Source: Cryomorphaceae bacterium
Lineage (GTDB): Bacteria; Bacteroidota; Bacteroidia; Flavobacteriales; Crocinitomicaceae
Assembly: GCA_021298235.1 (NCBI GenBank)
Contig: JAJTDX010000042.1
Coordinates: forward strand, 1-49,344
Length of the DNA: 49,344 bases
Direction: 5' to 3'
How positions within the stretch are numbered: position 1 is the first letter of the stretch; each line of letters begins with the position of its first letter. Below, in pieces: positions 6,771 through 15,707 of this stretch. A program made the position numbers and the translations under genes. The notes beneath the pieces are model-generated. The model was not told where the DNA came from. It saw nothing but the letters and a program-made list of their open reading frames with translations, and ran no database searches.

Positions 6771-9452
6771 ATGAGGTTTTATTTATTAATCGTACTTTTT
6801 TCCCTTGTCTTGTCCCCTTTAAGGGCATCGCACATCGTTGGCGGAGATATATATTACGATTATCTTGGAAGCAACAACTATCGTTTTTACATCACTCTCT
6901 ACAGAGATTGCGCTTCAACAGGAGCAGAGTTTGATGATCCGCTTCCTCTTGCTGTTTACACACAAGGCAGCACAATACCTGTTCAAGAGCTGTCTGTTCC
7001 ATTTCCGGGAAGTGAACTACTACCGGTAACGTTCAATAACCCTTGTGGTACGGCACCGGGTGGGATTTGCATTGAAAAAGCAATTTACACTGTGGTTATC
7101 AACTTGCCTCCCATCAACGGAGGATACACCATTACATATCAGCGATGTTGTCGCGGTCCAGCGATTACTAATCTGATTTCTCCCGATAATACCGGATTAA
7201 CTTTAACGGCTACGGTTCCTGGATTGGAGACGGGTTGTTTTGTTAACAGCAGTCCTCGATTTACAAATTATCCTCCATTACTTTTGTGCAATAATGATCA
7301 GTTGGTCTTTGATCATTCAGCGACAGATCCAGATGGCGACGTACTCGTATATTCTTTAGTCACTCCTTTCGCCGGAGCGGATGGCGTTACACCTGCACCT
7401 AATCCTCCTCCTCCCCCTCCATATACGCCAGTTAGCTGGGCTGGTGGCTTCAGTGCAACTACTCCGCTGGGTACCGGGTCATCAACAACCATCAACTCTT
7501 CAACGGGCTTGCTGACATGTACTCCTCAGCTCATGGGACTGTTTGTAGTCGGAATTCGTGTTCAAGAATATCGGAATGGTGTTCTGATCGGTCAGACAGT
7601 GCGGGATTTTCTTTTCCGGGTACTTAACTGTAACATTACGCTTTCGGCTATTTTGCCCTCTCAGGAGCAATTGTCCTCCTTCGAATCGTATTGTCAGGGA
7701 TTGACCGTTAATTTTGAAAACAGCTCGTATGGAGGGACCGTCTATCAATGGGATTTTGGTGTAACTGGCATATCCACAGATGTGAGCTCGCAATACGCGC
7801 CTTCCTACACCTATCCGGCTCCTGGCACCTATGAGGCAACTCTTGTGGTAAATCCGGGGGAACCTTGCACAGATACGGCTTATATGACCGTCACGGTTAA
7901 TAATGAGTTTACTATTGGCTTCAATACCATTGATTCAATTTGTATTGTCGGAAATAGTTTTGATTTCATCAGCGAGTACTCAGGATCAGCTCCGGAATCT
8001 TACCAGTGGACGTTTGGACCCAATGCTTCTGTACCATCGGCAACAACTCAAAATGTCTTCGATGTGACATTTTCTGCTTCCGGAAATATTCCTGTAACAA
8101 TCGAAGCGGACAATGGTGATTGTGTAGCAACTTACACGGAAAACATTTATATCTATCCCGAACCCATTGCCGGAATTGTGTTACCACAAGGGTATGAATG
8201 TGAAGGATTGACGGTTTCTTTCGGAAATTCTTCCACTGGAACCAGCGTCTATGACTGGGATTTTGGTGTTTCGGGCACATCCGCTGATACGAGTTCACAG
8301 CAATTGCCCACCTTTACGTTTCCTCAAGGTGGAACGTATGATGTTACCTTAATAGGAAGCTCCAATGGCACCTGTTCGGATACTACAAGTGTAAGCATTA
8401 CGGTAAATGAATTACTGACAATTTCCTTTACACACAATGATTCACTTTGTCTTACAGACAACAGCTTCTGGTTTGATGGCACCATGACCGGTCCGGCATC
8501 AACGCAGTATGCCTGGAATTTTGGTCCGAACGCTACCCCTACTAGTTCTTCCGATCTAGATGTCTCTAATGTTGTGTTCGATGAGGCGGGGATTCATCCG
8601 ATTACACTTACCGCTTGGTTTGATAATTGTTATGAATATGCTTCCAGTCAAATTTTTATATTTCGTGTACCAACCATAGGTTTCACGGATATTCCCGGTC
8701 CTCGATGTGTGCCGGCAACGGTACAATTCCAAAACTTGAGTGAGGCAGATTCTCCGATGTATTACACCTGGACATTTGGAGATGGGTCCGCCTCTACGGA
8801 GGAAGACCCGGTGCATGTTTATGCAGAAGTGGGCAGTTACAGTGTTGGTTTGGAGGTGATTACAACGGAAGGTTGTGTGGATACGCTTTACCTCTTGCAA
8901 CAAGATATGATCACGGTTCACCCGTCACCGACATCTCAGTTCGATCTTAATCCGAAGGTCACCGACATTTGTAATGCAACGATTCAGTTTACCGATCAAT
9001 CGCAAGGAGCAACTTCTTATATATATTGGTTCGATGATTCGACCTATTTTTCGGAGCAACAAAATCCACTTTACACGTATCAGTCTGCTGGAACACTCTA
9101 TCCAATGCAAGTGGCGATCAATGAATTTGGCTGCACGGATACGAGCTTCCAAAAATTAATTATTGAGCCTTTTTCCATCTATGTGCCCAATACATTTACA
9201 CCGGATGGAAACGAGTTTAACGATGATTTTAATGGTCTTTTTGGCTTAGAGGTTCTCGGTTGGGAGTTATCGATCTACAACAAATGGGGCGAATTGATCT
9301 ATCTAACAGATGATCCAAATTTCGGTTGGGATGGAAGTTACAACGGAAGATTAATGCAGGAGGGAACGTATGCCTACATTCTTAAATACGTGTCTTGCGA
9401 TAAGCCCGATTACTGGCAGATATTAACCGGTCACGTGAACTTACTTCGTTAA
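6771..9452 (+). CDS. Secreted multi-PKD protein with gliding-motility (T9SS type B) tail
   Basis: 893 residues. A signal peptide (about 1-19, ending LSPLRAS) precedes the conserved Bacteroidota opening HIVGGDIYYDYLG and a domain of about 280 residues, including a run of six prolines (about 207-212). About six PKD-type domains follow, marked by YQWDFG, YQWTFG, YDWDFG, YAWNFG, YTWTFGDGS and IYWFDD (about residues 325 to 750). The last 90 residues (YVPNTFTPDGNEFNDDF ... YNKWGELIY ... WDGSYNGRLMQEGTYAYILKY) are the CHU_C/gliding-motility-associated tail that sends proteins through the type IX system. It is probably a surface adhesin or glycan-binding protein. PKD domains 1+2 and 3+4 look like a duplicated pair. 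Its stop codon directly abuts the stop of the convergent gene. Confidence 0.9.
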   Translation: MRFYLLIVLFSLVLSPLRASHIVGGDIYYDYLGSNNYRFYITLYRDCASTGAEFDDPLPLAVYTQGSTIPVQELSVPFPGSELLPVTFNNPCGTAPGGICIEKAIYTVVINLPPINGGYTITYQRCCRGPAITNLISPDNTGLTLTATVPGLETGCFVNSSPRFTNYPPLLLCNNDQLVFDHSATDPDGDVLVYSLVTPFAGADGVTPAPNPPPPPPYTPVSWAGGFSATTPLGTGSSTTINSSTGLLTCTPQLMGLFVVGIRVQEYRNGVLIGQTVRDFLFRVLNCNITLSAILPSQEQLSSFESYCQGLTVNFENSSYGGTVYQWDFGVTGISTDVSSQYAPSYTYPAPGTYEATLVVNPGEPCTDTAYMTVTVNNEFTIGFNTIDSICIVGNSFDFISEYSGSAPESYQWTFGPNASVPSATTQNVFDVTFSASGNIPVTIEADNGDCVATYTENIYIYPEPIAGIVLPQGYECEGLTVSFGNSSTGTSVYDWDFGVSGTSADTSSQQLPTFTFPQGGTYDVTLIGSSNGTCSDTTSVSITVNELLTISFTHNDSLCLTDNSFWFDGTMTGPASTQYAWNFGPNATPTSSSDLDVSNVVFDEAGIHPITLTAWFDNCYEYASSQIFIFRVPTIGFTDIPGPRCVPATVQFQNLSEADSPMYYTWTFGDGSASTEEDPVHVYAEVGSYSVGLEVITTEGCVDTLYLLQQDMITVHPSPTSQFDLNPKVTDICNATIQFTDQSQGATSYIYWFDDSTYFSEQQNPLYTYQSAGTLYPMQVAINEFGCTDTSFQKLIIEPFSIYVPNTFTPDGNEFNDDFNGLFGLEVLGWELSIYNKWGELIYLTDDPNFGWDGSYNGRLMQEGTYAYILKYVSCDKPDYWQILTGHVNLLR

Positions 9453-12359
9453 TTACTTTAGGATAATCTTACCTGTCTGAACAACCTCAGAGTTTTGAGT
9501 CACATTATAGAGGTATACACCTGGTTTAATAGTCTTTTTATCAATGATCATTTCTGATTTCGTTGTTTTAAATGATTTCACTTTTTTTCCATTTAGTGAA
9601 TAGATATCTATGAAGCTCATAATTCCTTTATCATTGAAAAGGTCAATGGTTATCTCGTCTGTGAATGGATTCGGAAACAGATTGATACCTGTCCCAGGAT
9701 AGGTGATCTCATGCAAATTCAGCGGGGAATCGTATTTGAAAACTACAATATCTTCCTGACCCTCCTTTGAAAATCCAGACCCAGCCACAAGAATATTACT
9801 GTTTTTGTCGATCAGGATACACTCAGCATAATCTTTAAGTTGAAATCCTCCATCAATTAATTTATTCCATACTGGAACCCCGAAATTAGGATGGTATTTA
9901 CGAATGAGTAAATCAGCCTGCGGATTCGCTTTTGTCTTCTCTGAATATCCTGTAACGAGGATGAAGTCACCATTATCGACGGCAATATCTGCAGCGCCAT
10001 CATTTAGATCATCCTCGCCATTATAAGTGTCTACCCAGTTTTTTACTCCGTTATCACTTAATTTCAAAACGATCACATCGGAGTTTGACCCATTCAAAGA
10101 ATTACCGGTTGCATAAATATTTCGCGAAGCATCAGCAGCAACAGCCACTCCTGACTCATCTTTCCCAGCATCATATTGATTCACCCAATTTAGGATCCCA
10201 TCAGGCGTATACTGTAGCGTCAGCATGTCGTTGTCTTTGCCATTGAATGATGTCCCAACAAGAGTGATTTTTTCACCATTATCTAGAGTCATTCCTTCGC
10301 AATGATCATTCCCAATGTTGCTGTTGTGTGTGTTTTCCCATTGAATGAGTCCTGCATCATTGAATAGCATTATAACCACATCTTCATCGATACCATTAAA
10401 GGTGTTTCCAGCCACCACAATTCGATTTCCGGAAAGTGCTTTTGCTCCCACGGCATAATCATCACCTGCAGCTTTGCCCGTATAACGACGGTTCCAAACC
10501 AATACTCCTTTTGGATTGTATTTAATCACGATGATGTCTTGATCGTTGCGCGATCCCGGGTCACCATCTGAGACACCGACGACATATACATTCCCCTCGG
10601 CATCCAATACAACCGCCGTACCTTTGTCATCTCCCTTAGCCGTAAGATAATCATAATTCACTGCCCACTCAAGCATTCCATCCGGACTTATCTTCAGTGT
10701 CTGAACATCGTAATCTTTCTTTTTACCGGTAGAATATCCTGTAACATATACATTTCCATTGGCATCAATACACAAATCTGTGGCTTCATCATTTTCTCCC
10801 GTTTCGCTCTGATAGATATACTTCCAATTGGTGTACCCTTCAGGGCTTAATCTTTCTACAAACATATCTCGTTGACCATCCATCGCAAATGTGTAGCCAC
10901 ACAAATAGGTGTTTCCAGTTTGATCCATGATCATTTTATGTGCTCGATCGGTATTCTCACCCGGATTTTCAATCGACTTGTGAGATTTGAATTTTCCGTC
11001 ACCGGAAAAAGTTACCAAACTGCACATATCATATCCTCCTTTTTCTCTGACCTTTCCAACTAAAATAATATTTCCGGAGGCATCCGAAGTAGCATCTGTG
11101 CACACCATGTATCCTGCTTCAGCCTCATGCGTTTGTTCCCACAGAAGGTTTCCAGAAGCCGCGTATGCCATTGCATGAAAATCACCGCTCGGATAATCCT
11201 TATTTCCGGAAATGAGCGCTGTTCCAGCAACTACGATTTCCTTCTCAGCCCCGAAAAATAAAGCCGAGGGTGTATCTCTTTGTTCCTTGGTATTTCCCCA
11301 AGTTTTTACCCATTGCTGAGTTCCGTTGATATTGAGCTTGATGAGACAAAAATCCATATTTTCATTTGCCGTGACATCTTGATCGGACATACCTGCCACA
11401 TATACATTTCCTGAAAGATCGGTAATGATTCCAATAGCAGCGTCATTTCCGAGCGCTGGACCATTGAAATAAACGCCATTTGCCCAATTTTCTGCACCTG
11501 AAAAAGAATATTTCAAAACAGCAAAATCATTTTCCCGGCCATTGTCACTTGTTCCTGCAACATAAACAAAACCTTTGTCTACCGTGATTGCAGAGGCCAC
11601 ATCGTTTTTACCTTTGTTGTGCGCCTTCATCCATTCCAAAGAGCCATTTGATCGGTATTTCAGTGTTACTATATCCAAATCCGAACCATTGTCGGTATTT
11701 CCGCAAATAAACAATTCACCTTTAGCATTCAAAGCAAGGGCAACAGCGAGATCATCAAATTCTCCGGAACCGTCGTAGATCTTAGACCAAACAAGCACAC
11801 CATTTTTGTCAATCTTTTGAGTAACAATGTTCATGTTGGTCTTCGGCCCGGGTTCGTTGTCGGTAGAACCGGTCACAAAAACATTTCCTGCTCCATCCAC
11901 TGTCAGGCTTACAGGAATATCATCACCTGAAGCATTGTCATTGTTGTAAGCATAGGACCAGATTAGTTTTCCATCTGAAGCCACTTTTACGACGAACAGA
12001 TCTTTTCCATTGTTTTTTTCTGTTTTGTACCCGCAGAATATAACATTGTCCAACGAATCTGAGACCATCCCGGTGATTGCATCATCTTTTCCTGCAGAAC
12101 CATTATAGAATTTTCTCCACAAAGTATCTCCTGCCTCATTTATGCGCACCAACAACATGTCCTTCTGGTTTCCACCGCAAACACTGGTACCTCCAAGAAA
12201 ATATCCACCATTTCTGGCTGCTACTACTTTGGAATACTGTTGCGAAAAATCACCGCTTCCATTGAAACGATGCTTCCATAATTCTTGCGGCTGTTGGCCA
12301 ACTACAAGATTTATGACTGTGAAACAAAAGGCTGCAAGAGTAACGTGTAACTTATTCAT
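9453..12359 (-). CDS. Secreted SBBP-repeat beta-propeller protein with T9SS type A tail
   Basis: 968 residues with a signal peptide (MNKLHVTLAAFCFTVINLVVG). The body is a series of roughly 50-60-residue repeats of the SBBP type, each with a strand such as GNVYVTGYS, GNVYVVGVS or GNVFVTGST followed by D-x-x-x-x-K-(Y/L) and a W(x)5-Y stretch; this pattern folds into one or two beta-propellers. The last 80 residues (LFPNPFTDEITIDLFND ... LNGKKVKSFKT ... PGVYLYNVTQNSEVVQTGKIILK) are a Por-type T9SS sorting domain. It is exported to or beyond the outer membrane; the function is unknown. It is convergent with the PKD gene with no bases between the stops. Confidence 0.9.
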   Translation of the reverse strand: MNKLHVTLAAFCFTVINLVVGQQPQELWKHRFNGSGDFSQQYSKVVAARNGGYFLGGTSVCGGNQKDMLLVRINEAGDTLWRKFYNGSAGKDDAITGMVSDSLDNVIFCGYKTEKNNGKDLFVVKVASDGKLIWSYAYNNDNASGDDIPVSLTVDGAGNVFVTGSTDNEPGPKTNMNIVTQKIDKNGVLVWSKIYDGSGEFDDLAVALALNAKGELFICGNTDNGSDLDIVTLKYRSNGSLEWMKAHNKGKNDVASAITVDKGFVYVAGTSDNGRENDFAVLKYSFSGAENWANGVYFNGPALGNDAAIGIITDLSGNVYVAGMSDQDVTANENMDFCLIKLNINGTQQWVKTWGNTKEQRDTPSALFFGAEKEIVVAGTALISGNKDYPSGDFHAMAYAASGNLLWEQTHEAEAGYMVCTDATSDASGNIILVGKVREKGGYDMCSLVTFSGDGKFKSHKSIENPGENTDRAHKMIMDQTGNTYLCGYTFAMDGQRDMFVERLSPEGYTNWKYIYQSETGENDEATDLCIDANGNVYVTGYSTGKKKDYDVQTLKISPDGMLEWAVNYDYLTAKGDDKGTAVVLDAEGNVYVVGVSDGDPGSRNDQDIIVIKYNPKGVLVWNRRYTGKAAGDDYAVGAKALSGNRIVVAGNTFNGIDEDVVIMLFNDAGLIQWENTHNSNIGNDHCEGMTLDNGEKITLVGTSFNGKDNDMLTLQYTPDGILNWVNQYDAGKDESGVAVAADASRNIYATGNSLNGSNSDVIVLKLSDNGVKNWVDTYNGEDDLNDGAADIAVDNGDFILVTGYSEKTKANPQADLLIRKYHPNFGVPVWNKLIDGGFQLKDYAECILIDKNSNILVAGSGFSKEGQEDIVVFKYDSPLNLHEITYPGTGINLFPNPFTDEITIDLFNDKGIMSFIDIYSLNGKKVKSFKTTKSEMIIDKKTIKPGVYLYNVTQNSEVVQTGKIILK

Positions 12360-12441
12360 TCTGCTAAATTTCTTTTTTGGGTAATCAATCGATTGTTAAA
12401 GATAACGATTTTGAAAAATCTGATAAAACAGATTCAGGCAT

Positions 12442-13860
12442 CTATTCCACATAACTCAATTTGAGCATGTTTGAGCTTCCTCTGTCTTCTAATGGAATCG
12501 AGGCGATATTGATTACGAGGTCACCTTCTTTTAAGAGTCCTTCTCGTTTCAGTAAATATTTAATATCTGCAATTGTATGGTCTGTGCTGATATGTTTGTC
12601 GTAATAAAAAGCGTGGACACCCCACACAAGATTTAATTGAGTAAGAATATTCTTATTGCTCGTGAAGACGAAAATGGGTGCTTTCGGTCTTTGCGAAGCG
12701 ACTTTGTAAGCGGTATATCCTGAAAATGACATCGTTAGTATGGCACTCGCCTCGACACGTTGAGAAAGCCTGCAAGCATTGAAACAGATGCTGTCAGTGA
12801 TAAAACGGGTGTGATCCTTTTGAGGAATTTCTTCTTTGTTGTAAATCCCTTCAAATTTTTCCATTTCCTCCACGATCTTGGCCATAGTCTGAATAACCTC
12901 CACCGGATGTTTACCCACAGAGGTTTCCCCTGATAGCATTACTGCATCTGCCCCATCCAAAACGGCATTCGCCACGTCATTCACTTCGGCTCTAGTAGGG
13001 GAGATGTTGGTGATCATACTCTCCATCATTTGAGTCGCAACGATTATGGGTTTCGCATTTCGCACGCTTTTTTTGATCAGCATTTTCTGAATTACAGGCA
13101 CATTTTGATAAGGGATTTCGACTCCTAGATCTCCTCTGGCTACCATCAACCCGTCCGCTTCTTTTATGATTTCATCTATATCCTCAATCGCTTCGGGCTT
13201 TTCGATTTTTGCAATCACTTTTGCCTTCTTCTTTTCGTTGGAAATAATGTGCTTCAGCTCGATGATGTCTCTTGCCGAACGAACAAAAGACAATCCGATC
13301 CAATCAACATCTTGCTCCATTGCAAACTGAAGGTCCAGATGATCTTTCGGGGTCAAACAAGGCATTGAAATTTTAGTGTTCGGGAAGTTGACTCCTTTCT
13401 TGGATGATAAGATACCCCCGTGTACCACCTTTACTTTGATACTGGACTTGCCGTCCGTCGAAAGAACTTCAAGCGCAAGTTTTCCATCGTCGAGTAGGAT
13501 GCGTTCACCCGGATTTACGTCAGCAGGAAGATCGGGATAATTGATAGAAAACTTTGTTGAGGTACCTAGTACTTTCTCTGTAACAATCTCTACTTCAGAG
13601 CCATTTAGAAGTTCAACACCATTGTTTTCCATTTCATGTGTGCGAATCTTTGGCCCTTGCAGATCTGCAAGAATCGCTACGTTGAATCCTGTCTCTTCGT
13701 TCAACTCTCGTATTTGTTTCACAACTGCTGCGTGATCTTCATAAGATCCATGACTGAAATTCAGCCGGCAAACATTCAATCCGGCCTCAAACATCTTTCG
13801 AAGAATTTCTTTGTCGCTGGATGCCGGTCCAAGAGTAGCTACTATTTTAGTTTTTTTCAT
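12442..13860 (-). CDS. pyk: Pyruvate kinase
   Basis: Transfers phosphate from phosphoenolpyruvate to ADP, the last step of glycolysis. The 472 residues are the usual length for a bacterial enzyme without an extra C-terminal domain. Clear motifs are KIVATLGPAS at the start, NFSHGSYEDH, ILADLQGPKIR, the catalytic-lysine region VIAKIEKPEA, the metal site MVARGDLGVEIP, VATQMMESM, and ADAVMLSGETSVGKHPVE. The B domain (about residues 70-170) is present. The gene starts 5 bases after the stop of the IPExxxVDY gene, so the two form an operon, an arrangement I recall from other Bacteroidota. Confidence 0.97.
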   Translation of the reverse strand: MKKTKIVATLGPASSDKEILRKMFEAGLNVCRLNFSHGSYEDHAAVVKQIRELNEETGFNVAILADLQGPKIRTHEMENNGVELLNGSEVEIVTEKVLGTSTKFSINYPDLPADVNPGERILLDDGKLALEVLSTDGKSSIKVKVVHGGILSSKKGVNFPNTKISMPCLTPKDHLDLQFAMEQDVDWIGLSFVRSARDIIELKHIISNEKKKAKVIAKIEKPEAIEDIDEIIKEADGLMVARGDLGVEIPYQNVPVIQKMLIKKSVRNAKPIIVATQMMESMITNISPTRAEVNDVANAVLDGADAVMLSGETSVGKHPVEVIQTMAKIVEEMEKFEGIYNKEEIPQKDHTRFITDSICFNACRLSQRVEASAILTMSFSGYTAYKVASQRPKAPIFVFTSNKNILTQLNLVWGVHAFYYDKHISTDHTIADIKYLLKREGLLKEGDLVINIASIPLEDRGSSNMLKLSYVE

Positions 13861-13865
13861 ACTGT

Positions 13866-14297
13866 CTAATTGAAAACCATAAGCTCTGTAGATTCGAACT
13901 CTTCTGGGTCAAACACAAAACTACCAAGAACACTTGGAATGGTTCGTAACTTATCAATCAATTCCTCCGGTTCAAACAAGTAATTCTCGACAAGAAAGAG
14001 AAAATAATCGATCACCGGTTTTTCCGGAATCAGATGTTTTCCCAAGCTCTTGTTCTTTATGAGGTAGTATTCGATGAGGTTTTCAGTATCACGGTATTCG
14101 TATAGAGAATGTTGAGATAGTTTTACCCCTTTCTTGTTGACCATTACATATTCTTCTTCCGCTTTGGAAAGAAAAATCCCCAACCCCTCATTGAGTGCCC
14201 ATGCCACCCGGTAATCGTTGTGGTGTGAACAGATCCCGATCATCTGAAAATCGTAGGTCTGTTCAAAGGTCAATACATGTTTTTTCGTCTTTCCCAA
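13866..14297 (-). CDS. IPExxxVDY family protein
   Basis: 143 residues with no signal peptide or membrane segment. The signature of this Bacteroidota family is visible as LIPEKPVIDYFLF (about residues 93-105), followed by an acidic helix (YLFEPEELIDKLRTIPSVLG) and the typical end (FVFDPEEFESTE). The biochemical function is unknown. It lies 5 bases upstream of pyk, in an operon with it. The conserved coupling suggests a link with central carbon metabolism, but that is inference only. Confidence 0.85.
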   Translation of the reverse strand: MGKTKKHVLTFEQTYDFQMIGICSHHNDYRVAWALNEGLGIFLSKAEEEYVMVNKKGVKLSQHSLYEYRDTENLIEYYLIKNKSLGKHLIPEKPVIDYFLFLVENYLFEPEELIDKLRTIPSVLGSFVFDPEEFESTELMVFN

Positions 14298-14429
14298 GCT
14301 TCGGACAATCGTGTCAAATTTAGTGATTTATCTCCCATGTCAAGCAAGACTCGGACAACCTTAATGATTTCTTTACCTGTAAAAACTAAAATTGAGTGTT
14401 TTGAGGTATACACACTAAAATATTTTTTC

Positions 14430-14437
14430 TAATTTTG
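14430..14437 (+). promoter_or_regulatory. -7 element upstream of the 52-residue membrane protein
   Basis: TAATTTTG matches TAnnTTTG. The start codon of the small gene is 27 bases downstream, a normal leader length. The nearest upstream TTG (14401) is 26 bases away, too far for the ideal spacing. Confidence 0.45.
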
Positions 14438-14464
14438 AGTATCGAATTCAAATTTTAAGAAACA

Positions 14465-14623
14465 ATGAGCGTTTTTGGTATTGTACTTTTCTTGTTGATT
14501 GCCGGGATGGCATTCTGGATGCTTTTGTTTTTACTCGGGTTTATTGTCCCTTTCTGGATTACAATCGATATTTTTGAGCGTTTGCGCCCAAAACGAATTT
14601 TTGAAACAAAAGAGGAAGAATAA
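14465..14623 (+). CDS. 52-residue membrane protein
   Basis: Starts at ATG 14465 and ends at TAA 14621-14623. Residues 4-36 form one long or two close hydrophobic helices (GIVLFLLIAGMAFWMLLFLL then GFIVPFWITIDIF). The tail is charged, with RLRPKRIFETKEEE at the C-terminus. It has its own -7 element and is followed by an intrinsic terminator, so it looks like a real monocistronic gene in the otherwise empty gap between the IPExxxVDY gene and the nuclease. I do not recognise the family; a single small membrane protein is all that can be said. Confidence 0.6.
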   Translation: MSVFGIVLFLLIAGMAFWMLLFLLGFIVPFWITIDIFERLRPKRIFETKEEE

Positions 14624-14651
14624 TATTAGTTTCTTCTTAAAAGAGATAATG

Positions 14652-14674
14652 AAGTGCTGAAAGGCACTTTTTTT
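14652..14674 (+). terminator. Intrinsic terminator after the small membrane protein
   Basis: AAGTGC (14652-14657) pairs with GCACTT (14664-14669) around a 6-base loop, followed by a run of Ts to 14674. It lies 28 bases after the small gene and overlaps the last codons of the convergent nuclease gene. Confidence 0.65.
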
Positions 14675-15698
14675 ATTGGTGCTGATAGCATTTACCGCTG
14701 GAATCTCTTGTCATTCGTTTACATCTGTTGCCTGCTTTGGTAGTTCCCGAACATTGAACGCTTTCGCCTCCACCGGTGTATTTTTGTCCTGAAGAGCTTC
14801 TCGAAGAACTTTGATTCTTCTCCCAGTCCCAGCACGCAGCACATAATTTACTCTCAATTTTAGCTTCAAGCGGATTATTCAGCGAAACAAAGAAATCGAG
14901 ACCGGTAAATTTCTCTAGACTGTCGATAGAAACGGTATACTTGTCAAGACTGCCTGTGCCTGATTTGTTTTCCATGATAAAACCGATTGCTTTTGAATCC
15001 TTTCCATCCAATTTCAGAATCGCCTTATAGTAATAGTTTGGAACGGCGACCTTCTCCGGTCCGATATACGTCATCTTACCTTTGAGAACAGGACCCGTAA
15101 CCACGTAGATGGTGTCAAGGCTTACCGCCCAGCTGCGCACTTGTTCTTCCAAACGTTTCCATATTCCACGATTGAATGCAGGAAGCTGAGGACTCATATT
15201 ACTGTAATAAAAGGATTCTTCCATGGTCTGTTGAGACCACCCCATATCTGCAGCAGGAGCCAGGTGTCCCCGGTCGTAACCAGATCCCTTGTAATCTCTG
15301 TCTCCGGCACTGCGCGTTTTGACATACGGATCTTCAATAAACCGGTCAGTTCTGCCAAATAGCTTTATAGTTTCTTTTTCGGTCAACTGATATGCCACCC
15401 ATAATGCTTGCTCGGCGTTATCGTCGTACCATAAATCGTATCCCCGGTGTCGAATCACTCCTGAGGGATTGCAGGATGGCCACTCCAAAGGCAGATTGCC
15501 CTGTACCATAACCGAATCCCTTTGTTTTTCAGTAGTTTTAGTCTCTTTGCGCTGCAAAGCCGGATCTACAGGAATTTCGAACGTATCTTTCTTTTTTGCG
15601 GCTTCCTGTTTATCTCTTTGTTTCCAAAGAAAAAAGGCAACAATACACAGCACGATGAAAATGACCCAAACGATTCTACTGTTATTTCGTCTTCTCAT
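14673..15698 (-). CDS. Membrane-anchored DNA/RNA non-specific endonuclease (NUC1 family)
   Basis: Cleaves DNA and RNA without sequence preference, using a Mg-bound His-Asn mechanism. In the 341 residues, an N-terminal anchor (RIVWVIFIVLCIVAFFLW, about 8-25) is followed by a Lys/Glu-rich linker. The nuclease domain spans about 80-285, with the signature YDRGHLAPAADM (catalytic His about 145), then SNMSPQ and FNRGIWKRLEE (metal-binding Asn and Glu). The last 26 residues (starting QCSGTTKAGNRCKRM and ending CYQHQ) form a compact Cys/His-rich module, probably zinc-binding. The active site should face the periplasm. It starts 9 bases after the radical SAM gene, so the two are an operon. Confidence 0.92.
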   Translation of the reverse strand: MRRRNNSRIVWVIFIVLCIVAFFLWKQRDKQEAAKKKDTFEIPVDPALQRKETKTTEKQRDSVMVQGNLPLEWPSCNPSGVIRHRGYDLWYDDNAEQALWVAYQLTEKETIKLFGRTDRFIEDPYVKTRSAGDRDYKGSGYDRGHLAPAADMGWSQQTMEESFYYSNMSPQLPAFNRGIWKRLEEQVRSWAVSLDTIYVVTGPVLKGKMTYIGPEKVAVPNYYYKAILKLDGKDSKAIGFIMENKSGTGSLDKYTVSIDSLEKFTGLDFFVSLNNPLEAKIESKLCAACWDWEKNQSSSRSSSGQKYTGGGESVQCSGTTKAGNRCKRMTRDSSGKCYQHQ

Positions 15699-15707
15699 AG
15701 TTTATTT

